Part shown: in pieces, positions 1 to 12,861 of the stretch
Layout of the letters: each line of letters starts with the position of its first letter
Position numbering within the stretch: the stretch's first letter is position 1
DNA from: Hirundichthys speculiger
Taxonomy: Eukaryota > Chordata > Actinopteri > Beloniformes > Exocoetidae
Direction of reading: 5' to 3'
NCBI GenBank assembly: GCA_018398805.1
Contig: JAGFBZ010000290.1
Location: 1,488,001 to 1,552,000 of the forward strand
Length of the DNA stretch: 64,000 bases
Notes under the pieces: model-generated
What the model was told of the DNA's origin: nothing
Databases searched by the model: none
The model's input: only the letters and a program-made list of their open reading frames with translations
Translations under genes and position numbers: made by a program

Positions 1-3000
1 TCACACCTCTCGCATGCTCCAAATTGCACCCTAGTGCAAAGAGGAAAGGCTTTGAAGACAACGAGCTTAAACTACATAGAAATACGTTGCTCCGGTGAGC
101 ACATACAACAGTGACAGCAAAGAAGCAGAGATAACTTTGGATACTAGAAATGTCATTTACATGGAATAAAATCACTCACTGTGCAGATTACCTTGCTTAC
201 TCTTTTGAATACGTAGCACTGCAGCGATATAATGAAGTGGTAATGCCAGTCAAGCAGTTAATATCCACCAAATACATCCTCTCTGATCTGTTTTATCGCA
301 TTGATCACTGTTGTCATGAATGTAGGTACTGGGTGCAGGATCTATAAAATTCCACAATTTCCAGCTCAGTTCTTCTAAGTCTTAGGGGAATCTGTGATAA
401 TAGCTCAGACATGCATAAGCAAAGGCTGCAGCAGAGGGAAACTTGCAGTGAGACGACGGCTTGAATCAAGTGTCCATTTGGTAACTGCAGCAAATAAGCT
501 TGGTTGTTCTTCATTTGATTTAAAGCACAGAGTTGGATTCAGTTGAATTATTTACATAAATTCATTTACATTGTCATTGTTTTTTGTATTTCATCCTGTG
601 TTTCACACAGGCAGCTTTTTACATCTACTCTGTCTCATGGTTCCAGAGGAGAAAGAACTTTCTCGTGCTTTGTTTTTCATTATTTCTTTGTTTTTTTTTC
701 ACTCCATTGATATGGATGATTTCTGCAGGGCACGTTGTTAAATAGCATTTCCAAGACGGTGCATCTATTGCAATAAGCTCCACCTTTGCACTGAGAATAA
801 CAAACCCTCTTCTTTACAGCTACAACACTGATCATCACAAACCCTTAAGGCTAACAAGAAAGGTAATGCATCAATGATAGGCTGCTGAATTAATGACCAC
901 AAAAATAAGGCAAAAATCAGTGTGTTGCATTTTTAATTGTGCCAAACTTATTAAAACCCACAGGGTTTTGAGATTCTAGTTTTTACACTTATTCTTTTCT
1001 ATTCTTTTAAGTTTTAGTTTATGAGAGATAGATGATACAGACTGATGTTGTTCATACATCAGTCACACACCAACAAATGATATATCCCTGAAAATGCCAG
1101 GATGTCCACTATCTTACACAACAGGTTTCAGCTCCGTAGCATAAAGAGTTTTGAAAATATCCATTAGAGACTTATGTCTCCCACAGAAGACAAAAATAAT
1201 CTTCCAGGTTGAGAGCTTGTCAGTTTGTATGTCCCAGTCCGTCCAGGCCCTCTTATGAACTGTCAGAGTTACTTCTCTGTTTGGTGAGAATTGTGGATAT
1301 TCTTTACTCAGTTTCATATGTGATATAGAAAATAGTCATACAGATAAATTATATGCACTTATCCATGGTTGGAAAGTCTTTATTTTCTTTGATAATATAT
1401 GAAAAAGCCAGAAAACTATCTAAGAAAACTAAGTTCTAGCTAAAACTAAAAATATAATGCCATTAAAGATGTTTTACAATGTACAATGTACAATGTAACA
1501 TCTTTTGATGTTAATAGACTTTAGCGCTGAAATTCAACTATATTGTTAGAATTTAAGCAGAAATTTCATAATAGAAGATCTTCACTGATGTGTCAGACAT
1601 AATCAGGAAAACTCTTATTACTTTACCTGCTTCAAACTTCACGGCAAACTGGGCCAAAAATATCAGTCGTCCTATTTGATTCTATAACCTGCTGGGGTGC
1701 GTTGAAGTTGCGGTGCTTGTTGTGGCTCAAAGTTGGAAGCCCAAACACACCAGGAATACTGTTTTACATTTGCCGGGGGATTTTACATTGTAGGGGCAAA
1801 GTAATGTGGGATTATGTGCTGTTAGAGAGCAGAGTATATTCACACAAGCACACACTGTCAGGCTTTGCCTACCATGGTACTTTGGATTTGTGTAGTCTGA
1901 AGAATGACCACAGATACAAGGGCACCTTCCCTTCTGAGAGTGCTGCGTATGTACATGAGTGTGTGTGTGTGTGTATGTGTCAAGGTTAGCGTTTTTTTCT
2001 TTGATAAATGGACTGCATTATTTAGTGCTGCTGAATTTTATCTCAAGCGGAACCTTGCAGGATATTGAGCAAGTTCTTCTCCCACTTTGACTGCATGTGT
2101 GGGTTTGTTTGCGTACACATACACTGTGGTGGTATATTTGCTGCCCAAGATCCCTGGTGACTTCCAAGTCTCCAAACAGTACGAAAAGGCAATTGAGCAC
2201 TCTTCACTTGCTCAGATAGATAAAAATCTTGATACATTCTTTATCAGATGGCTGAGTTAGTATAATGAAAAACCATCCAAGAGGGCACTAGATCTGAGAG
2301 GTGCTGCAGAAACTAAGAGATAGCAAATGATGCTGCGGTGGAATATTTTTGTTTATCAGGTTCTTGCACACTGTTTCAGGACAAGTGCAGTACTTGCTTT
2401 TAGCTCTGATACTGTTACATTTATATGCTTGGGAAGTACACCTCATCATTCATTATTTGCAGGATCTTTGGTCTGCTCCTCAGGTCCTGCTGTTTCACTG
2501 AATGATTTTTTTGGGAAGTCTGAACCTCAGTTTACTCCTTAATGGTGCAAATGGTGTGTACGTGCGTGCGTGCATGGGTGCGTGCGAGAATGGGTTGATA
2601 AAAGTAAAATAATAAACTTTTATATGGTTGCCTCTCCCCCAAGGAAATGATGTGCAAATTTCATGTAACCTTTCAGAGCCATTCCATCTTCCCCATGTTT
2701 ATCTCTCCCCAGCTTCATATCATGCTGCCTTTGCTGTGCTTTGGAAGTGGGTGGTGTAAAGCTGTGCTGTACCTGGGGAGTGTTGTGGCTGACACCACAC
2801 CTTCAAACTTTCTGCATGACAAGAGCAGTAAAGACATGATTGAAAAGGGAGGTAAATCTCTGGTACTTTGACCAAAAGACATGTTATCAGATCCTCAGGA
2901 AACTGTCTGCTTTTGACAGAAGGACATTAAATTGTCAAGGCTTTTTTTTCTATGCATAAATTTTAAAACAATAAGTACTAAAGCAGCTACATCATACCTT

Positions 3001-4439
3001 AAATCTCAACATGGTTCCTTTTAAATTCTCTGATCAGACCTGTGATGTCACCTGCAAATCTAAACTGCTCATAAAATGACATATTTTCAGGTTGCTCCAA
3101 ACAATATTTATTATCAATTTGTTATCTTATAGTTTTTGATTTAGTAGCCCTTCAGACACCTAAACATATGCTTTCGAGAAGACAAAAATGTGTTTTTGCC
3201 TGATACATGCCCTTTAAAATGGGTGTGCAATTTGTCATATAAAATTTGATCTTTAAAGTAGGGAATTAAGGTTTGTTTGGAGTAGAATGGTGGCAGATGA
3301 AGACAGAAGGAAGCTGATGACAAATTAGGCTGAGGAGGAAGGCAGGAGAGTGAGTGAGCAGGGCTGGCAGATGATATGTGGGCCATCTGCGAGCCTGAAT
3401 GCAGTGCTCAGTTGTTAAGGAGGGAAAAAGCAAGCTGATGAAAAGGCCTGTGGACCTGAGGCGCAAAGTAAGCAGGATTAATCCAGAGGATAGAGCGTAC
3501 AAAGAATCAAAAAGTAAGCATAATACTAGGGTGACCCAACAGTCAGAGACGGCGAATAAGCAACTGGGGATTAAGTGCTGCTGTGCTGATGAGCAGATAG
3601 CAGACAGGTGTGTAGGGTGATAATCAATCAGGGAGCTGGTTGGAGTGGAGGGGCTCAGTGATGTACACTGAGGTCTCGTCTCATTTCTCTTCTTTGTGCT
3701 GTTTTGACTCCTCTCTTCTCTGAACTCCTGCCTATGACCTGCAGTTTCGTTTTGCTTTTTCAAATCCCGACTTTGTTCCTTGAGTCCTTGTCTGAAATCC
3801 AAGCCTCTCAGGACATGAGCAGAGGAATCAAGGTGACAGGGTTTCCTAGATAGAGATGTTCTTGCTGAGCAGCTTTCATTTCAAACAGATAGATTAAATA
3901 TGACATGTGACACTACACCTAAGCATTGTTTTGTAGGAAGGATCCAGCACCATATCATCCCTGTCAGAGTATCAATGAAGATGTTATCTTTTTTTTTTTT
4001 TTCACAGCCTAAATATTCTGCTTTGGTTTGCAGTTTTGTATTCCACTGGTGCATCTCGTGTATCCTTGCCCCTCCAATCTACTTTAGCTGCTTTGCGTCC
4101 TCCAAAATATGTTGCTAACATCTGTTTCCAGGTTGCAGGCAAAGAGATGGAGGAGAGAGGAAACGAGGCAGAAAAAATTAGACAAATGAGATGAGCATCT
4201 GAAAATTGATCCCAGCGTACCATCTTGAAAGATGTCTTAATGCATAAAATCCATCAGGAGGAGAGGAGGCTTGTGGGAGGAGCTATTAGTGAGGGAGCAC
4301 ACATTTGTCTGTTGTGGAAGTATTTTGGGTACTGTTCTCAGCTGTGATGACTGAAAATATGGAGTCAGAGATATAATTCAACTTATTTAACAGCTGAACT
4401 TTCTGGTTTTATGAAACATACCTCATTAAAAAAGTGGAT
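1..4439. other. Unannotated AT-rich sequence, no gene seen
   Basis: I see no recognisable exon, RNA gene or complete mobile element here. Small features are a triple 7-bp tandem (acaatgt) at 1476-1496, a short GT run near 1960-1980, GTGC-type alternating purine-pyrimidine sequence near 2555-2590, and a T14 run at 3989-4002. A 178-codon open frame on the minus strand (3266-3802) is rich in Ser, Leu and Pro, with no family signature. Confidence 0.5.
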
Positions 4440-5590
4440 TTTTTTGACTAGGACATTCAACAAGATCTTAGAGAATGGGAGGATGTCTGAGTAATGGAGG
4501 GACGTATGATTTCATGCCAAACAAGACTTCTACAGATGCAATATTTGCTTTCAGGATGCTGATAGAGAACTACAGAGAAAGCCAGAGGGAGCTGTGTTGT
4601 GTCTTTGTAGACCTTCAGAAAGCTTTTGAACAGGGTGCCAAGAGAGGAGTTCTGGTATTGTGTGAGGAAGTCTGGAGTAGCAGAGAAGTATCTTAGAGTG
4701 GTGCAGGACATGTATGAGAGATGGAAGACAATGGTGAGGTGTGCTGTAGGTGTGACAGAGAAGTTCAAGGTGGAGGTGAGACTGCATCTAGTATCAGCTC
4801 TGAGCCCCTTCTTATGATGGTGATGGACAGACTGACAGATGAAGGTTAGACAGGAATCTCCATGGACCATGATGTTTGCAGATGACATTGTGATCTGTAG
4901 TGAGAGCAGGAAGCAGGTGAAGGAAAGCTAGAGAGGTGGAGGTATGGCCTGGAAAGGAGAGGTTAGACAGAATACGTGTGTTAATGAGAGAAACCCAAGT
5001 GGAACGGTGAGGCTACAGGGAGCAGAGGTAAAGAAGTTGGAGGATTTTAAGTAGGCACTTAGGATCAACAGTCCAGAGCAATGGACAGTGTGGACAAGAG
5101 GTGAAGAAGTGTGTGCAAGCAGAAGAAAAGTGTCAGGTGTGATAAAAGAGTTTCAGCACAAATGAAAGAAAAGATGTACAAGATGGTGAGACCTGCAGTG
5201 TTGTGTGGTTTATAGACTATAGCACTGAGGAAAGACAGGAAGCAGAGTTGGAGGTAGCAGAGGTTAAAATGTTGAGGTTCTCTTTGGGAGTGATGAGGAT
5301 GGATAGGATCAGGAATGAGTACATCAGAGGGACGGCACATGTTAGATGTTTTGGAGAGAAAATCCAGACTGAGATGGTTTGGACATGAGCAGAGGAGGGA
5401 TAGTGAATATATCGATAGAAAGATGATGAGTCTGAAACTGCCAGACAGTAGGCCTAGAGGAATATTTATGGATGTAGTGAAAGAGGACATGAAGTTAGTT
5501 GGTGAGAGAGAAGAGGATGCAGAGGACAGGGTTAGATGGAGGAAAAAAAAAGAAGACTTAATTAAAAAAGTAAAATATAAGTATTGATAT
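4440..5590 (+). pseudogene. Decayed RTE-like LINE reverse transcriptase
   Basis: This is a broken copy of the 3' part of a non-LTR retrotransposon ORF2, the endonuclease/reverse transcriptase that copies LINE RNA into the genome. The palm-domain A motif reads VFVDLQKAF near 4590-4625. It is followed in other frames by the fish-LINE stretch RKSGVAEKYLRVVQDMYER (about 4665-4720) and the catalytic FADD box, with the two Asp codons at 4881-4886. The C-terminal part LEVAEVKMLRFSLG, IRNEYIRGTAHV and MDVVKEDMKLVGEREEDAED runs from about 5250 to 5530. The coding path moves between at least three frames and has many stops, so no protein can be made. The 5' end (endonuclease domain) is missing and the 3' end runs into an A-rich tract. 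I place it in the RTE/Expander-like group from memory; the clade is less certain than the LINE call. Confidence 0.85.
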
Positions 5591-6275
5591 CAGGTAAGGG
5601 AAAAAATATGGAAATATTCAATCTTAGTTAAAGAAAAATAAAAGTATGGAGTTAAAAAAGTACTTTTTCATGCAACTAAATTAAAGACAGAGACTGCCTT
5701 CCCATCTTGTCATTAAGTTATGTATTCCTGAAAGGTTTTAAAGCTCTTCACCTTGTGACAAGATGCACTATCGTCTTGAAAAATTATTCCATTATCATAA
5801 AACCTACTTTAAACTGACGTAATGAGAAAAGTGTGTTTACTGTAGAGTTCATGGCTGTCATCTCTCCTAGTCCTACAGCCTCATTTAATGACAGTGGAAA
5901 TGTAATGGCTTTTTTATGCTCTAATCTTTGTTTCATTTGAACCCTAGCAACAAAACTCATTTCCTTGTCCAGCGCCTAATATAAAAACTTTTTGATTGTT
6001 TTATTTCCTACAAGCTAAAACAATTGAAAGACCATCCTCCAAATGTCGTGATTCTATATTTTTTTGCCCAGAGGTTGTAAGACATCAGGATCAGAGACAA
6101 GGGAAGTTATGAGATGAGGAGAAAGAGAGAGAACAAGGGAAAGGTAAATCTGCAGAAACTTGAGGGAGAACTGGATGCAGGCAGAAGTCAGGCGCTGTCA
6201 ACATATCCACAACCACACTGGCTGCTATTTACTTTAAAATTGCTCACCAAAAGGAACAAAGGTCATAAAGTGCAA
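5591..6275. other. Unannotated spacer between LINE and MITE
   Basis: A-rich sequence directly follows the LINE relic to about 5680 and may be its degraded tail. The rest holds nothing I recognise. Confidence 0.4.
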
Positions 6276-6277
6276 TA

Positions 6278-6614
6278 TAGTGGGTATGGAAAGTATTCAG
6301 ACCCCTTTAAGTTTTTCAACTCTTTGTTTTATTGCAGCCATTTGACAAATTCCAAAAGTTTCTTTTATTTCTCATTAATATACACTCAGCACCCCATCTT
6401 GACCGAAAAAAACAGAAATGTAGAAACTTTTGCTAATTTATTAAAAAAAAGAAAAACTGAAATGATTCTACATTTCTGTTTTTTTCTGTCAAGATAGGGT
6501 GCTGAGTGTATATTAATGAGAAATAAAATAAACTTTTTTGATTTTAGCAAAGGGCTGCAATAAAACAAAGAGTGAAAAATTTAAAGGGGTCTGAATACTC
6601 TTCCAAACCTGCTG
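6278..6614. mobile_element. Foldback Tc1-type MITE, complete, TA-flanked
   Basis: The element is almost entirely one long inverted repeat. The left arm (6278 to about 6430) and right arm (about 6460-6614) are reverse complements across most of their length, sharing agtattcagacccctttaa near the ends and the gtgctgagtgtatattaatg block near the centre. TA dinucleotides at 6276-6277 and 6615-6616 fit a Tc1/mariner target duplication. The terminal GTATTCAGACCCCTTTAA motif matches Tc1-like fish elements that I recall. It has no coding capacity, so it would have depended on a transposase supplied elsewhere. RNA from it would fold into a hairpin of roughly 150 bp. Confidence 0.85.
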
Positions 6615-7187
6615 TATTCCTCCATCGTCATGTCCTAGTGAAGAGCGAGTTAATTTTTTTTTTCTACAGCCATCATCAGGGTACACTTCACTGTACGAGC
6701 TCATCCTTTCTTGTACAGCAAACAAGGAAAATTAATCAGCGAGGCGGCTTTGTCTTGCCACAGGCACTTTCAGCGCTTTAGGCCAAATTTAAGACACAAA
6801 CAGGTGATTGAGTCATCATTTACCTCATGTAGGCAAATAACTAGTTATACTTTGTTAACTACTTATTAAATTAATATTCCACCCACGACCACTTTGTCTA
6901 AGTAGAGCAGCAAACATGCCTGTGCAGACTGGAAATGTGCACTAGCATTGAAAATACTAAAATCGACCAGAATTCAGGTTTAATATGGATTCCTGTAACA
7001 ATTTATCAGCATCCTGTAAGTTAGTGTTCAATAGAGCTGTCTCATATTCAGCTGTAATGTAGCTTTACATACTCAACTTTGTAGACCAAAGCATTTTTCA
7101 GTACATTATTGTTTTTAATGAACTGTACTGTAAAAACCACAGATTTTTCTCAGTTTAAAGATCTTTATTTATGTGTTATTTTTGTCC

Positions 7188-7280
7188 TCAGTGTGCCCCA
7201 CTTCTGATGACTGGGAGACTCTGGTCCCCACACAACCCTGAACAGGATAAAGTGGGCATACAAGATGGATGGAAAGAAGG
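7188..7280 (+). repeat. Degenerate teleost LINE/SINE 3' tail
   Basis: The stretch contains accctgaacaggataaag followed by a GATGGATGG-type end. It resembles the common fish repeat tail in which 'aaccctgaacaggataagcgg' precedes a short GGAT run. It is decayed and lacks a long tandem tail. Assignment to a specific LINE family is not possible by eye. Confidence 0.5.
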
Positions 7281-8328
7281 TGAAAAGATGAGATTTCTTT
7301 TTTGACAATTAACATTAATTGGAGTCAAATACCATTAAAATCCTCATATGAGTCCTCATATGATTTTACAGTCGTAAAAAGTGGGGACTCCATATACACT
7401 GCATTTTTGTGTTTTGGGAGAGTTCAAAGAACCAACCAAAGGTCTGTTACTGGTGATGAGTGTAAACTTTTATTAGTGACCAGAACGACATGAATCAAAG
7501 CAGTTTTGAACGACAAACTGGGATGTGTGTTTGCAGAACAATTGCAGGAGGCAATGGAGCTACGTCAAAATAAATTTCTACTCTGAACTCTCCTCTGTCG
7601 TGCTTTGACAGTATTTTGTGCAACACCCATGTGTCTTCCCTCAGACCATTTTCAAATAATCATCTTATTTCACATGTGTGTTTAGTGGTTAAAATGTGGT
7701 TTTAGAGACCCATCAGACAAGTGAGTCACTGTGAGATCCTGTAGTGTGTCACCCTCTGACGGCGATCCTTTACAACAGCTTATCACATAACAGTGGGTCC
7801 TGAAGTATGAACAGACTGATAATCAGGACAATTTTGAAAATCCCAAAAGCCTGCTCATAATATTCAAATATTAAATTATATTGAATAACAAATCCATTAC
7901 AAAAACATTAAAGTACTCTGGAAATGTTCACTAGCAAGTGAAGTGGGAGCAATTATAGATACAGCACAGAAGGACAACAGTTCATAAACTGTGTAGTACA
8001 GATGAAAATTTACTTCACCTTCTGTCTGTTTTTCATCTTCCTACAGAAAAAACAACCCTCTGAAAAAGAAAAAAAAGAAGTTAGAGCATCTCTTCACTGT
8101 TCTATAAGCCAGTACATAAAATCTATCTGAAACTTGAGGTGGGTGGCCTGCCCACGCTCCTTTTACCAAAATAATAGTTGCTTCTCTCTTCAGCTGGCAT
8201 TGCTGCAGTAGCTGAACGTCAGCAAGGCCAAGTTAGATAAGAACATGAGTGCAGAGGAAGGAGAGCAGCAGCATGACTAATGGACAGATTCTGAACCACG
8301 AGAACAGCAATAGGATAGTTAGATGGAA

Positions 8329-8348
8329 AGATAGATAGATAGATTTCA

Positions 8349-8408
<60 letters not shown>
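8329..8408. repeat. (CTAT)n microsatellite with inverted GATA head
   Basis: About 14 units of CTAT run from 8351 to 8408. They are preceded at 8329-8343 by three to four GATA units and a short tttcaa spacer, so the locus forms a small hairpin (GATA pairing with TATC). The tract is uninterrupted, so length polymorphism is likely. Confidence 0.95.
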
Positions 8409-11400
8409 GATAGAAACAGATACAGAAAGAAGTGTAATTTCTTTGTCTTTTGTTGCTATTCTCACTATTGTTTAGACTTTGAGTTCCTTCCATTGAGGAA
8501 ACAAGTTAAATGAAGACTTGAATAAAGGGGTGAACAAAATACAGTCAAGAAAGAAAAGAGCCTTTGAAGCATTTGAGAACAAAAAGCAAGAGAAGAGGAG
8601 TCAGAGTATGATTTCCTCAGGGAAATCAGCTCCTGTCCACTTGCTCAGACAACATGCACGGACCTATGTACGGTTTTGGTGACCGACACATTGCACTTTT
8701 GCACTGTGCCACCCTGCAGTATTGACCTTCATGAATCTTAAGCGTCACTTCAAAGTGTCATAAACTTAAAAACAAACAAAAAAAAAAAACCAGTAGTGTT
8801 GTGCATGTTTGTTAGGGTATGCGTGTGCTTGTGTGTCCATGTGTGTGGTTGGTGGGTTTGCATGTCTCGCTGGCAAACATCTGCATCTACATTTAAGTGT
8901 GTTTTTATCACTTTTTAGGCGCGGCTGGCTGGATTACTTATTGATCCAGTTCGCACTAATAATGGAGATCGACCTCCTTCCTCTTTCACTTGCACATTGA
9001 TGCACAACTTTCACTTAAAATTTTTCCATAGGCACAGAGGTCAGACTCCATCAAGCTTGTGCACCTCTTACTCTAAAAGCTCTGCTCTATCAAGAGGAAT
9101 ACATGGAGACATGTGAGTGGCTTTTAGACATCCCTGTGGAGAAACTGACAGTTAACTGAGAGGGAAATATGAGCTTTTATATCTCAATGGACAGCCAATG
9201 TAAAAATTAGATGTATCTGGCATGCAATACTGCCCAAACACTGATGTCAGCATGTCATCCATGAAAGTCATTTGCACCTTACAACAAATGCGTTTACTTG
9301 GATAGAGTGTCTCATAAAACCACGCAAAAATAGATGCAGAATACAAAAACACCTTGTAAATATTTATATGCTTAATGTCATTATTCAATTTCGGAAAACC
9401 AGCCGTTTTTATAATTACCATAAATGATAAGACTGGGGTGTTTGGAGCATCTCATAACAAAATATCAGCACTTTCAGTCTGACTGAGGAATTTAATCATA
9501 TTTCATTCTCCTCGCACCGCCTCAGTTTTTACTGACAGAGTCAAAATACCTAAAAAAAAAAAAAAACATGCACAAAAATATTTAGTTCTTCTCCTCATTA
9601 TTCACTGCATCCCTCGGTTTGAGACTCATCCTGAGACCCTGGAAAGTTTTCCCATTAATCTTTTCCCTTTTTCTAATTAAGTGAAGTAAATTAGACTTTG
9701 TAATTAACAACATCAATACAGCAGATTTTTTTTTTTTATAGAATTGAAACAGCAAATATCTTTATTACTGAAGTCTAAACTCACTGTGTCTTGTGCCAGG
9801 CCCTTGAAGCAATCATATTTATTATTACAATCATAATGTATTGTGATTACGAATATTTTTTATTGCTAAAACAACTGTCAAGTCATCACCATAATATTCG
9901 ATAATAGTTGTAATCCTTGCCTGTTTGACTAATGCTTTACTCTGCCTTTGCTGTAAAAGGCACTTTCAAGTTGTTCTCAGTTCTCTTTAGGAAAGAAAAT
10001 AGGGCTCCAAAAGAAAAATAAATTAATTATTAAAAGCTTAATGCTCTGTTGCAAAATTAAGGCAACATATATCTTGCCATTTATATGAGAGATTATTTTT
10101 ATGTAACATAGAGAAAAAAATCTTATTTCTTGCTGTATTTGGGTCAGAATGGTTAAATCAGCTACTCACCTGATCCAGCATCAGGGGAAAATTTAAAACT
10201 CCCCTCCTCCACTTTTCTCTAATTTTCTACAGGTGTTTGATGGGCTCATGGTGTTGAAGGAGAATATATTTGCTACAGACATTGGTGTCATTTATCAGGC
10301 CAAATGTCACAGAGAAAAGGCAGACCTTCCAACACGTTACAGCTCAGCACTCTCAGTCTGACAGCTCATCAGAGTTTCTATGGGAGGAGGAACGACATGC
10401 CACTAAGTACACGGATCACCACTGGCATTTGAGATGGATGAAAATACATCCGAATATCTGTAGATGAACACCTGCAGCCCAGCAACCTATAGTATTTTGA
10501 TAAGCAGTCAGATCCTGAGGGTGCAGCTACTGTCTTTATTCAGAGGTTTCCCTCCACACAGGCTACGGCTGAGGACAGCTCATCTTTACAGCTCAGACTC
10601 TGATACATGAACCAGCTTAAGCTTCAGGCGTACATATTTACTTCACTAATAATCTGCAGCCTCAGAGAACCCAGAGGAGCCACAGCCGGCATTGGGACCA
10701 GGTGTTTTCTGGCTGAGAGGGAATAGTGCTCTGTTTTATCTAATCTTAGCACATCGTATATTCTAATTGAAAAAATGCAGTACTGCAATGTTGTGTTTTT
10801 TTATATTTTGTTTGGTTTTTGCTTTTAGAATATTGCCTAATATTTTGAAAGACCCAAAAATGTAATTTTCTGGGAGCTTCATAAACTCTGGTTACTGTTG
10901 TTTCTGTTGTGGAACATGTAAAGTAATATTACAAGTCCAATTAAAGTGACGCACAGGATTCAAAATAAAGGAAATACTTCATCTAAAACAATGCTTGAAC
11001 TTTGGAAAACTAAAAATATTACAGACCAAAGTATTTTCTCTAGTTGTTCACTTAACATCAGTAGCCTCTAGCAGATATAAAGTGCAAAGATAGAGAACAG
11101 TCTGACTGATGTAAAGCCCTCAGATCATCTGGTCTCTAAATCAGGGGTGACAGCCAGAACAAGTGAGGAAGGAGTTTATGTGTCCACAGCAGCAGAAAAA
11201 TCATCCCAGCAAACACAGATTACCGATTTAGAATAAGTGATGTAAGATGATGACATTAAAGACTCCCTTTTGTCTGCTTTTTTGTTTTGTTTGTTTTGTT
11301 TTTTTTTTGTTTGACATGAATTCATTTCATCCTGATTGACACGCCTCTGCTGTCTGCTCTTCTCTGATGCAACTTGGCAGCATGTCAGATGCAGAAATGC

Positions 11401-12093
11401 TAATTAGTCTCATCTCCACACTAAGTGCCCTGTTTGATTCTCTCTGTCACAGCTTCACTTTAGTGTCTTTGTGACACAGGCCATTTCTGACATTACTTCC
11501 TCTGCTTGTTTTCTGCCTCTTTTTGCTGTGCAGACATTGAAAACTGGATGCTCTTGAACTTCTCATAATTACCCGTCTGCCCTGGAAAGGGTCTTTCAGT
11601 GTTGTGTATCACAGGCTGAGCTGTTATCAATGTCAGAGTGTGTTACTGCTGAACCACTCCACAGCTGTATAGCTCAGTGTGCGTGCGTGTGAGTCTAATG
11701 TGTCATTTAACAATGCTTGAACTTGGTTAAAATGTCAGAGTGATGCCGGCGCTTTGTCCATCTCTCCACTTTGTGTCTTGTTGCGCCACATCAAGCTGCT
11801 CTTGGGCCAGTTTTTTTGGCCAGCCTTGTGTCCTCTAACTCATATTTACAGTTTTCAAAAAACACCATGTGTGACTGCATTTGCACAAGACCTATATTAC
11901 AGACAAGTTCTACAAAAGTTTTCACTGAAATATGAAGAAAGCAGGAGCTAAGCTGACAGAAGACCTTTCCTGTTGAATGTTTTCTTTTCCAGTTTTACAT
12001 CAGAAATTTAATTTAACTGAATGCTTCCTGTGGGCTGTAAAATCAAGAGAAACCAGAAAGAAATGACAGAATTAAATCCAGGAAATAGACTGA
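8409..12093. other. Unannotated AT-rich sequence, no gene seen
   Basis: No recognised gene or repeat family. It contains A/T homopolymers (for example 8780-8790, 9551-9566, 9726-9740) and a TTTTG/TTTGT-rich run at 11279-11312. Parts near 9600-9760 and 10000-10120 look like unique AT-rich DNA, but conservation cannot be judged from one genome. Confidence 0.4.

Positions 12094-12173
<80 letters not shown>
12094..12173. repeat. (TA)n microsatellite
   Basis: About 40 TA units with a single C interruption at 12151. Perfect TA tracts this long are unstable and can extrude as cruciforms. Confidence 0.97.
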
Positions 12174-12649
12174 TATTGAGGTCACAGGTTGAACACTAAA
12201 GAAAGCAAGCTATCAAGTAAATTCACAATCACTTAGTCATAGCCATTGCTGATAAAGACACTCCTTTATCAGACTGTTGTCTGACTCACTGTTGCTTCAC
12301 AGCGTTGTTTCCGGCCGTCAGTGTTGGGGATGGGGATGTTAATGACCTCTTGGCATCATTATACCAACTGTGCCACTGTATTAATAGCAGCACCACAGGT
12401 GAGGAGTACATTAGAAGAGGACTATTAGAAATCTTTTCCACAATCATACCCTGCTACCCTTGGTAATTTCAAAAATAACAAAGATGAATCGATTATTCAA
12501 GCCCTCTTTTTAATACTCTCCAAGACTAAATTTGTTTGAAGCAAGACCACAAAAGAGTCTAAAAGACAGAACGACGTTGTACTATCCCTTCTCTTTGTGA
12601 TGCCGAACACTTTATTATAGTATGTTATTGCTGCACAATGTGTATCAAT

Positions 12650-12857
12650 CTTTTTTTTTTTTTTTTTTAAGATTTGTTTGGCAGCTAGTGGCCTTTATTG
12701 ACAGTGAAGACAAACAGGAAGGAGGGCAGAGAGAGAACAAGGAGGACATGCAGCAAAGGGTCGCACAGGCTGAGAATCGAACCCACGACCGCTGCGTTGA
12801 GGACTGTAGCCTCTGTACATGGGCTGCCTGCCCTAACCTCTGTGTCACCGGGCAGCC
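12650..12857 (-). mobile_element. tRNA-derived SINE (copy 1)
   Basis: Read on the minus strand, this begins with a tRNA-like head. A degenerate A-box region (about 12857-12825) is followed by the block cccatgtacagaggctacag and then by a clear B-box-like gggttcgattc (complement of 12774-12784). The body contains ctgcatgtcctccttgttct and the conserved block aataaaggccactagctgcc. It ends in an A tail, seen as the T run at 12650-12669 on the plus strand. Pol III A and B boxes followed by a body and an A tail define a tRNA-derived SINE. Two more decayed copies of the same family lie in this window (38973-39140 and 55941-56120). Confidence 0.82.
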
Positions 12858-12861
12858 CAGT

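Noticed and set aside
3266..3802. 178-codon minus-strand open frame
   Set aside because: Ser/Leu/Pro-rich, no motif, no splice or promoter context; fits chance open frame in purine-biased DNA.
3989..4012. T14 tract followed by cacag, like a splice acceptor
   Set aside because: The downstream frame (to 4118) has no recognisable protein and no matching donor-delimited exon; chance acceptor-like sites are frequent.
8329..8408. Possible CRISPR-like regular repeat
   Set aside because: It is a simple 4-bp microsatellite in a vertebrate genome, without spacers.
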